Assembly (NCBI GenBank): GCA_963742535.1
Contig: CAVUMC010000002.1
Location: 1,178,001-1,242,000, forward strand
Length of the DNA stretch: 64,000 nucleotides
Direction: 5' to 3'
Origin: VRUE01 sp963742535
GTDB taxonomy: Bacteria > Actinomycetota > Thermoleophilia > Solirubrobacterales > 70-9
The first letter of the stretch is position 1, and every line of letters starts with the position of its first letter. Below, piece after piece: positions 54,972 to 63,473 of this stretch. The position numbers were made by a program, and so were the translations under genes. The notes below the pieces were generated by a model, which saw only the letters and a program-made list of their open reading frames with translations, did no database searches and was not told the DNA's origin.

Positions 54972-57517
54972 GCGCTAAAGAGATCAACCTGATCATCGAC
55001 GGGCGCGAGGTGACCGCGACCGAGGGCGAGATGCTCCACGACGCGGCCAAGCGCGGTGACGTCGAGATCCCAGTCTTCTGTTACGAGCCCAAGCTCGGTG
55101 ACCCGGTCGGTGCCTGTCGCATGTGCCTGGTCGAGATCGAGGGGATTCCGAAGCTGCAGACCTCCTGCTCGACCCCGGTGCGCGACGGCATGGTCGTCCA
55201 CACGCGGACCGACCAGGTCAAGCACGCGCAGAGCGCTGTGGTCGAGTTCCTGCTCGTCAACCACCCGCTCGACTGCCCGGTCTGCGACAAGGGCGGCGAG
55301 TGCCCGCTGCAGGACATCTCCTACGGCTGGGGCCCCGGCAAGAGCCGCATGACCGACAACAAGCGCCACTTCGAGAAGCCGATCGAGCTTTCGCCGCTGG
55401 TCGCGATCGACCGCGAGCGCTGCATCCTCTGTTACCGCTGCGTGCGCTTCAGCCAGGAGGTCTCCGAGGACTCGCAGCTGCAGCTGCTCGAGCGCGGCGA
55501 CCGCACCTTCGTCGGCACCTTCGACGACCGTCCTTACGCCAGTCCATTCCACGGCAACATCACCGACCTCTGCCCGGTCGGGGCGCTGACCAACTACACG
55601 TACCGCTTCCGCGCCCGGCCCTGGGACATCGAGCAGGCCGGCTCGGTCTGCACGCTCTGCCCAAGCCAGTGCAACGTCAGCTTCACCGTCCGCGACGAGC
55701 GGGTGAAGCGAGTGATCGCCCGCGACAACCCAGACGTCGACGACGGCTGGCTCTGCGACCGCGGCCGCTACGGCTTCGAGATGTTCGACGCGGCGGAGCG
55801 CGTACGCGGCCCGAAGCTGCGCGGCGGCGTCGAGGTCGAGTGGGCCGACGCGATCGCCAAGGCCGCCGCGGCGCTGAAGCACGGCGGGGCGGCGAGCGCC
55901 GCGATCGTCGGCGACGCCTCCAACGAGGAGGGCTACCTGGTCCAGCGCATCATGCGCGAGGCGCTCGGCTCCCCCCACATCGACTCGCGCCCCTCGCGCG
56001 GCGCCGGCCGCGAGGCGCTAGTCCGCCTCGCTCAGCCCGAGATCAGCGCCAAGGTGCGGGACATCGACACGGCCGACGCGATCCTCGTCATCGGCACCGA
56101 GCCGCTCCATTCGAGCCCGATCCTCGACCTGCGCATCCGCAAGGCGATCCGCCGCAACGGCGCCAAGCTGGCGGTTGCGACCGAAGCCCCGACCACGCTC
56201 GACGGCGGCGCGGTCGCGGTTGAGCGTCTTGCGCCCAGCCAGGCCGGCTCCTTCCTCACCCAGCTGGCAAACGACCTGCGTGGCGACGGCGGCTCGGAGA
56301 TCGCCGAAACCTTGAAGGCCGCCCAGTCTGTCGTCGTCATCTGGGGCGACCGCATCGCCCGCGAGGGCGACGGCAGCGTGACCGCCCTGCTCGAACTCGC
56401 CACCGGTCTCAACCTCGCCGGCAAGGACGCCTCCGGCCTGCTCGAAGTCCCCGACTTCACCAACGCCCGCGGCCTCCGCGAGGCCGGCTGCCTCCCAGAC
56501 GCCGGGCCGGGCCTGACGGACGTAACGTTTTCCATGCCTGACATGAAAAACGTGCGGAGCGTTGGCAAGCCAACCGAGGAGATCCGCGCCGCGCTGGAGT
56601 CCGGCGAGCTGAAGACAGTCCTCCTCTTCGGCGTCGACCCCCTGCGCGACTTCCCCGACACCGAAGCCTGGAAAAGCGCGCTGGCGTCAGCTGACCACGT
56701 GATCGCCTTCTCAACCTTCGAGACCGCCACCACCGCCATGGCCGACGTCGTCCTCCCGCTCGAGACCCACGCCGAGAAAGACGGCACCGTCACCCACCCC
56801 GACGGTCGCCTCCAACGAGTCCGCCCTAGCGCCTCCCGTCCCGGCGACATCCGCCCCAACTGGGGCGTCCTAGCCGAGCTCTCACTGACGTTGGGACACG
56901 ACACCAGCATCTCGTCCCAGCCCTCAGCTTTCGCCGCGCTGGTGGACGCAGTCCCCTTCTACGCCGGAATCACCGATGCGGACATCGCAGGCCGCGGAGT
57001 TCGCTGGCAGGAAGCTTCGGGCGCTGGACGGTCTCCGGATGTCATCTCTCCGGACACTCAGCGCGGAGCGCCAACCGATCACTCGGAGACCGATGACGCA
57101 TCTCGCGGAGTCGCGTCCGGGGAGGTGACATCCGGAGACCGCGTCGCCTCGGCTCGCGGAGTCGCGTCCGCCGAGTCGGCCCCGGACGCCTCCCCCGCTT
57201 CGGACACACTCGCGCTCTCGACGTACCGCGATCTCTGGACCGGCCCCATCACCGAGCTGAACCCGCCCTTGAAGTTCCTGCAGCCCCAGCAGCGCGTCGA
57301 ACTGTCCGTGTCCGACGCCGAGCGGCTTGGCTTGAGCTCCGGTGACCAGGTCTTGGTTGCTCAGAACGGCACGAGCATCCAAGCGACGGTCGCGATCAAG
57401 GGGCGCGTCCCCGAGGGCGTCTGCTTCTTGCTCGAGGGAGTGGCCGACGGCAACGCGAACGCGCTGCTGAACGGAAGTCCCGTCTCCGTCCAAATCGAGA
57501 AGACTCCCGCCGCCTAG
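54968..57517 (+). CDS. nuoG: NADH-quinone oxidoreductase subunit G with in-frame palindromic insert
   Basis: An 849-residue subunit from GTG 54968. N-terminal clusters: CYEPKLGDPVGACRMC (N1b), HPLDCPVCDKGGECPLQ (N5 with His), CILCYRC (N4). CTLCPSQC plus a Cys 27 residues later gives the extra N7 site, so this is the long form. A molybdopterin-oxidoreductase-like domain follows. Near residues 685-750 a low-complexity stretch (SRGVASGEVTSGDRVASARG) is encoded by a palindromic, repeated DNA segment that appears inserted between conserved parts (RGVRWQEA before, STYRDLWTGPITE after). The reading frame stays open. Confidence 0.94.
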   Translation: MSAKEINLIIDGREVTATEGEMLHDAAKRGDVEIPVFCYEPKLGDPVGACRMCLVEIEGIPKLQTSCSTPVRDGMVVHTRTDQVKHAQSAVVEFLLVNHPLDCPVCDKGGECPLQDISYGWGPGKSRMTDNKRHFEKPIELSPLVAIDRERCILCYRCVRFSQEVSEDSQLQLLERGDRTFVGTFDDRPYASPFHGNITDLCPVGALTNYTYRFRARPWDIEQAGSVCTLCPSQCNVSFTVRDERVKRVIARDNPDVDDGWLCDRGRYGFEMFDAAERVRGPKLRGGVEVEWADAIAKAAAALKHGGAASAAIVGDASNEEGYLVQRIMREALGSPHIDSRPSRGAGREALVRLAQPEISAKVRDIDTADAILVIGTEPLHSSPILDLRIRKAIRRNGAKLAVATEAPTTLDGGAVAVERLAPSQAGSFLTQLANDLRGDGGSEIAETLKAAQSVVVIWGDRIAREGDGSVTALLELATGLNLAGKDASGLLEVPDFTNARGLREAGCLPDAGPGLTDVTFSMPDMKNVRSVGKPTEEIRAALESGELKTVLLFGVDPLRDFPDTEAWKSALASADHVIAFSTFETATTAMADVVLPLETHAEKDGTVTHPDGRLQRVRPSASRPGDIRPNWGVLAELSLTLGHDTSISSQPSAFAALVDAVPFYAGITDADIAGRGVRWQEASGAGRSPDVISPDTQRGAPTDHSETDDASRGVASGEVTSGDRVASARGVASAESAPDASPASDTLALSTYRDLWTGPITELNPPLKFLQPQQRVELSVSDAERLGLSSGDQVLVAQNGTSIQATVAIKGRVPEGVCFLLEGVADGNANALLNGSPVSVQIEKTPAA
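57031..57139. repeat. Palindromic element inside nuoG
   Basis: Arms 57031-57055 and 57115-57139 match at 23 of 25 positions (GTCTCCGGATGTCA...). After the left arm the interior begins ACTCAGCGCGGAGCGC, close to the loop of the 59556-59623 palindrome (ACTCAGCGCCGGAGGCGC). It is in frame and adds about 36 codons. Confidence 0.7.
57102..57170 (+). repeat. Direct repeats inside nuoG
   Basis: The 18-mer CTCGCGGAGTCGCGTCCG occurs at 57102-57119 and 57153-57170, spaced 51 bases (17 codons), so the frame is kept and the protein repeats RGVAS. It overlaps the palindrome at 57031-57139, suggesting repeated insertion or slippage there. Confidence 0.65.
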
Positions 57518-58516
57518 ATGCTGCCCGTCGCCGATACCCAGTTCGTCGAAGCCACCTGGATCATGGTGGTCAAGAGCATCGTCATCTTTGCCGTGATCTT
57601 CGGGATCCTGCCGCTGATGACGGTGCTCGAGCGCAAGCTGATCGGGCGCTTCCAGCATCGCTACGGGCCCAACCGGGTCGGGCCGTACGGGCTGATGCAG
57701 CCGCTTGCCGACGTCGGCAAGTTGATCTCCAAGGAGGCGTTCCGGCCGGCCAACGCGATCGGCACGCTCTTCATCCTCGGGCCGCTGCTGCCGGTGCTCT
57801 CCGGCGTGCTCGCCCTGGCGATCATCCCCTGGGGCGACGTCCAGGGCGGCGTCGGCTTCTACGGCATCGACGTGCCGATCGGCATCCTCTACTTCTTCGC
57901 CGTCGGCTCGATCGCCTTCTACGGCGTCCTGCTGGGCGGCTGGTCCTCGGGCTCCAAGTACAGCCTGCTCGGCGCGATGCGCGGCGCCGCCCAGCTGATC
58001 TCCTACGAGGTTTCGATGGGCCTGGCGCTGCTCGGCGTGATCATGATGGGCGGCTCGCTCTCGCTGGTCGACATCGTCGAGGCCCAGGGCACGATCTGGT
58101 ACATCGTCCCCCAGTTCGTCGGCTTCCTGATCTTCATGCTGGCCGGCTTCGCCGAGACCAACCGCACCCCGTTCGACATGCCCGAGGCCGACGCCGAGCT
58201 GGTCCAGGGCTTCATGACCGAGTACGGCGGCATGCGCTTCGGCAGCTTCCTCCTGGTCGAATACATGGAGATCCTGGTCGTCTCCGGCGTCGCCGTGGCG
58301 ATGTTCCTCGGCGGCTGGATGGGCCCTGGCCCCAGCTTCCTCGACCCGATCTGGATGCTGACCAAGATGCTCGGCCTCGTCATCGTCTTCATCTGGGTGC
58401 GGGCGACGCTGCCGCGCCTGCGCTACGACCAGCTGATGAGCCTCGGCTGGAAGATCCTGCTGCCGCTGGCGACGCTCAACGTGCTCGTCACCGCGGTCCT
58501 GGTGGTGACGACGTGA
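57518..58516 (+). CDS. nuoH: NADH-quinone oxidoreductase subunit H
   Basis: A 332-residue membrane subunit with eight helices that forms the quinone tunnel. Motifs: LERKLIGRFQHRYGPNRVGP, GLMQPLADVGKL and AETNRTPFDMPEADAELVQG. It starts immediately after the nuoG stop and overlaps nuoI (GTGA). Confidence 0.96.
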   Translation: MLPVADTQFVEATWIMVVKSIVIFAVIFGILPLMTVLERKLIGRFQHRYGPNRVGPYGLMQPLADVGKLISKEAFRPANAIGTLFILGPLLPVLSGVLALAIIPWGDVQGGVGFYGIDVPIGILYFFAVGSIAFYGVLLGGWSSGSKYSLLGAMRGAAQLISYEVSMGLALLGVIMMGGSLSLVDIVEAQGTIWYIVPQFVGFLIFMLAGFAETNRTPFDMPEADAELVQGFMTEYGGMRFGSFLLVEYMEILVVSGVAVAMFLGGWMGPGPSFLDPIWMLTKMLGLVIVFIWVRATLPRLRYDQLMSLGWKILLPLATLNVLVTAVLVVTT

Positions 58517-59058
58517 GCGGCGAGTTCCCCTACCTCAAAGACGACAGCGTCGTCGAGGTACAGCGCGGCCCCGAGCCGGGTGGCGTCGGCGGTGCCTACC
58601 GTGCCTTCGGTGAGACCCTGCGCGGGCTGAAGACGACGATGTCGCGCCTGATCGAGGGCCCGCTGACGATCCAGTACCCCGAGGAGAAGACGCCGGTCTA
58701 CCCGCGCTTCCGCGGCCGCCACAAGCTGCACAAGTTCGAGGACACCGACCTCGAGAAGTGCGTCGGCTGCTCGCTCTGCGCCGCCGCCTGTCCGGCCGAC
58801 TGCATCCGCGTCGTCGCCGCCGAGAACATCCCCGGCGAACGGGTCTCGGCCGGCGAGCGCTTTGCCGCGATCTACGAGATCAACCTCTCGCGCTGCATCT
58901 TCTGCGGCTACTGCGAGATCGCCTGTCCCTTCGACGCGATCACGATGGGCCACGACTACGAGATGGCCGACTACGACCGCGCCGACCTGATCTTCACCAA
59001 GGAGATGCTGCTGGCGGAGTCGATCGAGCGCACGCCACTGCGGGCGGAAGGCGAATAG
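58513..59058 (+). CDS. nuoI: NADH-quinone oxidoreductase subunit I
   Basis: A 181-residue ferredoxin-like subunit carrying clusters N6a and N6b. The two 4Fe-4S motifs are CVGCSLCAAACPADC and CIFCGYCEIACPFDA. It starts at GTG 58513 overlapping nuoH and links the NuoG clusters to N2. Confidence 0.96.
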   Translation: MSGEFPYLKDDSVVEVQRGPEPGGVGGAYRAFGETLRGLKTTMSRLIEGPLTIQYPEEKTPVYPRFRGRHKLHKFEDTDLEKCVGCSLCAAACPADCIRVVAAENIPGERVSAGERFAAIYEINLSRCIFCGYCEIACPFDAITMGHDYEMADYDRADLIFTKEMLLAESIERTPLRAEGE

Positions 59059-59627
59059 TGGAAGCGGTGCTCTTCTTCCTGGCGGCGCTCGGCGCCCTCG
59101 GCGGCGCGATCGGCGTCGTCGCCATGCGCACGCCCTTCTACGGCGTCCTCGCCCTGCTCGTCCACCTCTTCTCGCTAGCGGTGCTCTTCCTCCTGCTCAG
59201 CTCGGCCTTCGTCGCCGCTGCCCAGGTGGTCGTCTACGCCGGCGCGGTGATGGTCCTCTACGTCTTCGTCGTCGCCTACGTCGGCGGCGACACCGAGTCA
59301 GCCTGGGAGCCGATCCCCGGCCAGCGCTTCCTCGGCCCTCTGCTCGGCGCCGCGATCTTCATCGAGCTCTCCATCGCGGTGCTCTCGTCTTCCCTAATCG
59401 CCTTGGGAACTCACGGAGCCGACACCAAACCAGGCTTCGGCGACCCCGCGGGCATCGGAAAGCTTCTCCTCGAACGGTTCCTTCTGCCCTTCGAGGCTTC
59501 ATCGATCCTGCTGCTTCTGGCCGCTGTCGGGGCGATAGTCCTCGCGGGCCGCAAAGGGGAGGTCGGCACCTCCTCAGAACACTCAGCGCCGGAGGCGCGT
59601 TCTGAGGAGGTGCCGACCTCCCCATGA
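59058..59627 (+). CDS. nuoJ: NADH-quinone oxidoreductase subunit J
   Basis: A 189-residue membrane subunit from GTG 59058 with five helices; the family motif VVVYAGAVMVLYVFVVAYVG is present. The last 24 residues (after GAIVLAGRKG) are encoded by a perfect 25-bp palindrome and look non-homologous, so the original C-terminus was probably replaced or extended. It overlaps nuoK by four bases. Confidence 0.93.
   Translation: MEAVLFFLAALGALGGAIGVVAMRTPFYGVLALLVHLFSLAVLFLLLSSAFVAAAQVVVYAGAVMVLYVFVVAYVGGDTESAWEPIPGQRFLGPLLGAAIFIELSIAVLSSSLIALGTHGADTKPGFGDPAGIGKLLLERFLLPFEASSILLLLAAVGAIVLAGRKGEVGTSSEHSAPEARSEEVPTSP
59556..59623. repeat. Perfect 25-bp palindrome at the nuoJ/nuoK junction
   Basis: Arms 59556-59580 and 59599-59623 are perfectly complementary (GGGGAGGTCGGCACC...), with an 18-nt loop ACTCAGCGCCGGAGGCGC. 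It codes for the end of nuoJ and abuts the nuoK ATG at 59624, placing a GAGGAGG ribosome-like site inside the stem. Confidence 0.85.
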
Positions 59628-59923
59628 ACGTCGAGTGGTACATCGTCCTGTCCTCACTCCTATTCGCAGTGGGAGCCATGGGAATCCTCCTCAGGAGGAG
59701 CCCGGTCGTGATCCTGCTCTGCCTCGAGCTGATGCTCAACGCCGGCAACCTGGCGTTGGTCGCCTTCAGCAAGATGGTCGGCAACCAGCAGGGCCAGATC
59801 TTCGCGATCGTCGTCATGGTCGTCGCCGCCTGCGAGGTGGTCGTCGGCCTCGGCCTGATCGTCGCAATCTTCCGCCGCAAGCTGCCGCTCGACGTCGATG
59901 AGCTGCGGGAGCTGCGCGGATGA
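59624..59923 (+). CDS. nuoK: NADH-quinone oxidoreductase subunit K
   Basis: A 99-residue, three-helix subunit: ILLRRSPVVILLCLELMLNA, then NLALVAFSKM with the conserved membrane Glu and the second Glu in VVAACEVVVGLGLIVAIFRR. It takes part in proton translocation. Its start follows a strong stem-loop and overlaps nuoJ, so translation is probably coupled. Confidence 0.96.
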   Translation: MNVEWYIVLSSLLFAVGAMGILLRRSPVVILLCLELMLNAGNLALVAFSKMVGNQQGQIFAIVVMVVAACEVVVGLGLIVAIFRRKLPLDVDELRELRG

Positions 59924-61929
59924 CGGCGACGTCCTGGGCCTGGCTGGTCCTGCTCTTCCCGCTGCTCGGCTCGATCGCGATCGCGCTCAGCTTCAAGGCG
60001 CTGCCCGCGAAGGCGGCCGGGGCGATCGGCACCGCCGCAATCGGCCTCGCCTTCCTCTGCGGCATCGGCGCCCTGATCCACCTGCTGGGCGAAGCGCCCG
60101 ACGCCCGCCATCACGCCTCTTCGCTCTGGGACTACGCCAGCGTCGCCGGGCTCGACATCAAGCTCGGCATCTTCGTCGACCCGCTCTCGGTCTTCATGGT
60201 CCTGATCGTCACCGGCGTCTCGACCCTGATCCACCTCTACTCGTTCGGCTACATGCAGTCGGACGAGGGCTATCACCGCTTCTTCAGCTACCTCAACTTC
60301 TTCGTCTTCTCGATGCTGCTGCTCGTCCTCGCCGGCAACTTCGTCCTGCTGATCGTCGGCTGGGCCTTCGTCGGCTTCGCCTCCTACGCGCTGATCAGCT
60401 TCTGGTACCGGCGCCAGACCGCGACCAAGGCGGGGATGAAGGCCTTCGTGATCAACGTCGTCGGCGACATCGGCCTGGTCCTCGCCGCCTTCCTGATCTT
60501 CCGCGAACTGGGGACCTTCGAATACAGCGAGGTCTTCGCCAAGGCGCCCGAGGTCTTCCACACCAACGAGTGGACGGTGACCGCGATCTGCCTGCTGCTC
60601 CTCGTCGGCGCCTTCGCCAAGTCGGCGCAGCTGCCCTTCCACACCTGGCTGCCGGACGCGATGGAGGGGCCAACCCCTGTCTCCTCGCTGATCCACGCCG
60701 CGACAATGGTCACCGCCGGCGTCTACCTGATCGCCCGCACTCACGTGCTCTTCGTCCTCGCCCCGACCGCCGCCGACATCGCCGCCTTCGTCGGCCTGGC
60801 AACGCTGCTGGTGGCCGGCACGATCGCCCTGGTGATGACCGACCTCAAGCGGGCGATCGCCTACTCGACGATGAGCCAGATCGGCTACATGATCATGGGC
60901 GTCTCGATCGGTGCCTACAGCGCCGGCATGTTCCACCTGATGACCCACGCCTTCTTCAAGGCTCTGCTCTTCATGGCCGCCGGCTCGATCATCGCGGCGA
61001 TGGCCAACAACCAGAACATCGACGACATGAAGGGCTTCGGCAAGGCGATGCGCTTCACCTCGATCACGATGCTCTGCGGTGGCCTCGCCCTCGCCGCCTT
61101 CCCCGGCACCTCGGGCTTTTTCTCCAAGGACGAGATCCTCGCCTACGCCACGGCCCGCGGCGGGATGTACGAGATCTTCACCGTGCTCGGCTACTTCGGC
61201 GCCCTGCTGACCGCGATCTACACCTTCCGCCTGATCTTCCGCGTGCTCCCCGGCAAGCCGTGCCCGGAGGCGCAGGAGCTGATCGACACCGGCCACGTCC
61301 ACCACGCCCACCCCTTCAACCCGGCCACGGGTGAAGAGGAGGACACCGAGGTCGGATTCCCCGGCGCCGATCACCACATCGCCGAGCAATCCTGGCCGAT
61401 GCGGGTGGCGATGGGCGTGCTCGCCTTCCTGGCGCTGTTCGCCGGCCTGGTCCAGGTGCCGGGAGTGGACGAGACGATCACCAAGTTCCTCGACCCGGTC
61501 TTCGCCGACTCGCCGTTGGCGGAGATCGTGCCCTCGGTCGGCGCCTCCTGGGCCGGCCTGGCGATTGGCGCGACGATCTCGATCGTCGGCATCGGCATCG
61601 CCTACTGGCTCTACATCGCCCGCCCCGAGACTCCGGCGCTGCTGATCAAGCGCCTGCGCCCACTGCACACCTTCCTCTACAACAAGTGGTACTTCGACGA
61701 GGCGATCGACTTCCTCATCGTCCGCCCGGCGCTGGCGATCGGACGCTTCGCCAACCGCACCTTCGAGCGCCTCGTCGTCGACGGCCTCGTCACCGGCACC
61801 GAGGACGTGGTCGGCGGCGGCGGCCGTCTCGTCCGCGTCGTGCAGAGCGGCTTCGTGCGCAGCTACGCCTTGCTGCTGATCGTCGGCTTCGCCGGCCTCG
61901 CCCTCTACTTCCTGCTGAGCAGCTCATGA
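59920..61929 (+). CDS. nuoL: NADH-quinone oxidoreductase subunit L
   Basis: A 669-residue antiporter-like subunit with about 16 helices, including the long lateral helix at the C-terminus. Motifs: FVDPLSVFMVLIVTGVSTLI, LPFHTWLPDAMEGPTPVSSL and STMSQIGYMIMGVSIGAYS with the conserved Lys and His of the proton channel. It overlaps nuoK and nuoM by four bases each. Confidence 0.96.
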   Translation: MTATSWAWLVLLFPLLGSIAIALSFKALPAKAAGAIGTAAIGLAFLCGIGALIHLLGEAPDARHHASSLWDYASVAGLDIKLGIFVDPLSVFMVLIVTGVSTLIHLYSFGYMQSDEGYHRFFSYLNFFVFSMLLLVLAGNFVLLIVGWAFVGFASYALISFWYRRQTATKAGMKAFVINVVGDIGLVLAAFLIFRELGTFEYSEVFAKAPEVFHTNEWTVTAICLLLLVGAFAKSAQLPFHTWLPDAMEGPTPVSSLIHAATMVTAGVYLIARTHVLFVLAPTAADIAAFVGLATLLVAGTIALVMTDLKRAIAYSTMSQIGYMIMGVSIGAYSAGMFHLMTHAFFKALLFMAAGSIIAAMANNQNIDDMKGFGKAMRFTSITMLCGGLALAAFPGTSGFFSKDEILAYATARGGMYEIFTVLGYFGALLTAIYTFRLIFRVLPGKPCPEAQELIDTGHVHHAHPFNPATGEEEDTEVGFPGADHHIAEQSWPMRVAMGVLAFLALFAGLVQVPGVDETITKFLDPVFADSPLAEIVPSVGASWAGLAIGATISIVGIGIAYWLYIARPETPALLIKRLRPLHTFLYNKWYFDEAIDFLIVRPALAIGRFANRTFERLVVDGLVTGTEDVVGGGGRLVRVVQSGFVRSYALLLIVGFAGLALYFLLSSS

Positions 61930-63473
61930 TCAACTCGCTGCTCTGGACACCGCTCGTCTTCGGTTTCATCGGCCTGCTGATGCCGCGCCGCTACGCCGGC
62001 TGGTGGGCGACGCTGGGCACGACGGTGACGCTCGGCTTGGCGATCTCGATGGTGCTCGGCTTCAACTCGGGGGCCGGGCTGCAGGACACCGTCGACGTCA
62101 ACTGGATCCCCGGCCTCGGCGTCGACTACAGCCTCGGCGTCGACGGGCTCAACGTCTTCCTGATCCTGCTCACCACCGTGCTCTGGGTGGCGGGCACGGC
62201 CTTCGCCGCCTTCCGCGAGCAGGAGCGCCCCCACCTCTTCTTCCTGATGATGCTGCTCGGCGAGACCGCGACCCTGGGCTCGTTCCTGGCCCAGGACCTG
62301 CTGCTCTTCGTCCTCTTCTTCGACCTGATGCTGGTGCCGTTCTACTTCCTCTTCGGCGCCTGGGGCACGGACCGCGAGGACGGGGTGACGGCGTCGGCGG
62401 CGACGCTGAAGATGATCGTCTACACGCTGATCGGCTCGCTGCTGATGCTGGTCGCGGCGATCGCCACCGCGATCATCTCGGCCCAGGACGGCGGCCACCT
62501 CACCTTCTCGATCGCCGAACTGGCCAAGCACCCGATCGCCGAAGGCAGCCAGCGCTGGATCTTCTGGTTCTTCGCCGCGGCCTTCCTGGTCAAGATGCCC
62601 GCCTTCCTCCTCCACGGCTGGATGCCCGACGCCTACCGGGCGGCGCCGCTGCCGGCCCTGGCGGTCTTCTCCGGTGTGCTGGCCAAGGTCGGCGCCTATG
62701 GCTTCCTGCGCGTCGTGCTGCCGCTCTTCCCCGCGGCGACGATCGAATTCCAGGAGGTGATCCTGGTCATCGCCCTGGCCTCGATCCTCTACGGCTCGGT
62801 GATGGCCTTCACCCAGACCAATGTGCGGCTGATCGCCGGCTACTCCTCGGTCGCGCAACTCGGCTTCATCACCGCCGGCATATTCGCCCTCTCCGCCGAT
62901 GGCTCCGACGGGGCGATCCTGCAGATGGTCAACCACGGCCTCGTCGTCGCACCGCTCTTCGTCATCGTCGCGATCCTGGCCGAGCGCTCCGGCAGCGAGG
63001 ACCTGCGTGAGATGGGCGGGATGGCGATGAAGGCGCCGGTGCTCGCAGCCCTCTTCCTGATCGTCACCCTGGCGACCCTGGCGATGCCCGGCTCGGCCAA
63101 CTTCGTCGGCGAGTTCTACATCCTCAACGGCCTCTTCGATTCGAAGATCGTCTTCGCCTTCGTCGCGATCAGCGGCGTCGCGATGAGCGCCTACTACGCC
63201 CTGCGCCTCTACCAGCGCACGATGCACAACCGCAAGCCCGCAGGCCTCGAATCGCGCGAGATCAACCTCCGCGACGGGATCGTGCTGGCGCCGCTGGTGC
63301 TCTGCATCATCGGCCTGGCGCTGTATCCCCAGCTGATCCTGAAGCGGACAGATGACTCGGTGGCGCAAGCCGTGGCGTCCACCTGTCGACCAAGTCAAAA
63401 GGTTGAATCGTCGGGGACCGTCGTAGGCGAACCCGGCTACGTCAAGGTCTCCTCCACTTTCTGCAAGCGATGA
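61926..63473 (+). CDS. nuoM: NADH-quinone oxidoreductase subunit M
   Basis: A 515-residue antiporter-like subunit from ATG 61926 with about 14 helices. Motifs: LGVDGLNVFLILLTTVLWVA, FLVKMPAFLLHGWMPDAYRA and AGYSSVAQLGFITAGIFALS. The last 35 residues (VASTCRPSQKVESSGTVVGE) look unlike other NuoM tails and may be variable extension. It overlaps nuoN by four bases. Confidence 0.95.
   Translation: MINSLLWTPLVFGFIGLLMPRRYAGWWATLGTTVTLGLAISMVLGFNSGAGLQDTVDVNWIPGLGVDYSLGVDGLNVFLILLTTVLWVAGTAFAAFREQERPHLFFLMMLLGETATLGSFLAQDLLLFVLFFDLMLVPFYFLFGAWGTDREDGVTASAATLKMIVYTLIGSLLMLVAAIATAIISAQDGGHLTFSIAELAKHPIAEGSQRWIFWFFAAAFLVKMPAFLLHGWMPDAYRAAPLPALAVFSGVLAKVGAYGFLRVVLPLFPAATIEFQEVILVIALASILYGSVMAFTQTNVRLIAGYSSVAQLGFITAGIFALSADGSDGAILQMVNHGLVVAPLFVIVAILAERSGSEDLREMGGMAMKAPVLAALFLIVTLATLAMPGSANFVGEFYILNGLFDSKIVFAFVAISGVAMSAYYALRLYQRTMHNRKPAGLESREINLRDGIVLAPLVLCIIGLALYPQLILKRTDDSVAQAVASTCRPSQKVESSGTVVGEPGYVKVSSTFCKR

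Noticed and set aside
57102..57170. CRISPR-like repeat spacing in nuoG
   Set aside because: Only two copies, inside a coding frame, with no array or cas genes.
59359..61668. A 769-codon open frame on the minus strand opposite nuoK-nuoL
   Set aside because: Composition (His/Arg/Asp/Glu-rich, no domain) is that of an antisense shadow in GC-rich DNA, and the plus strand is unmistakably nuo.
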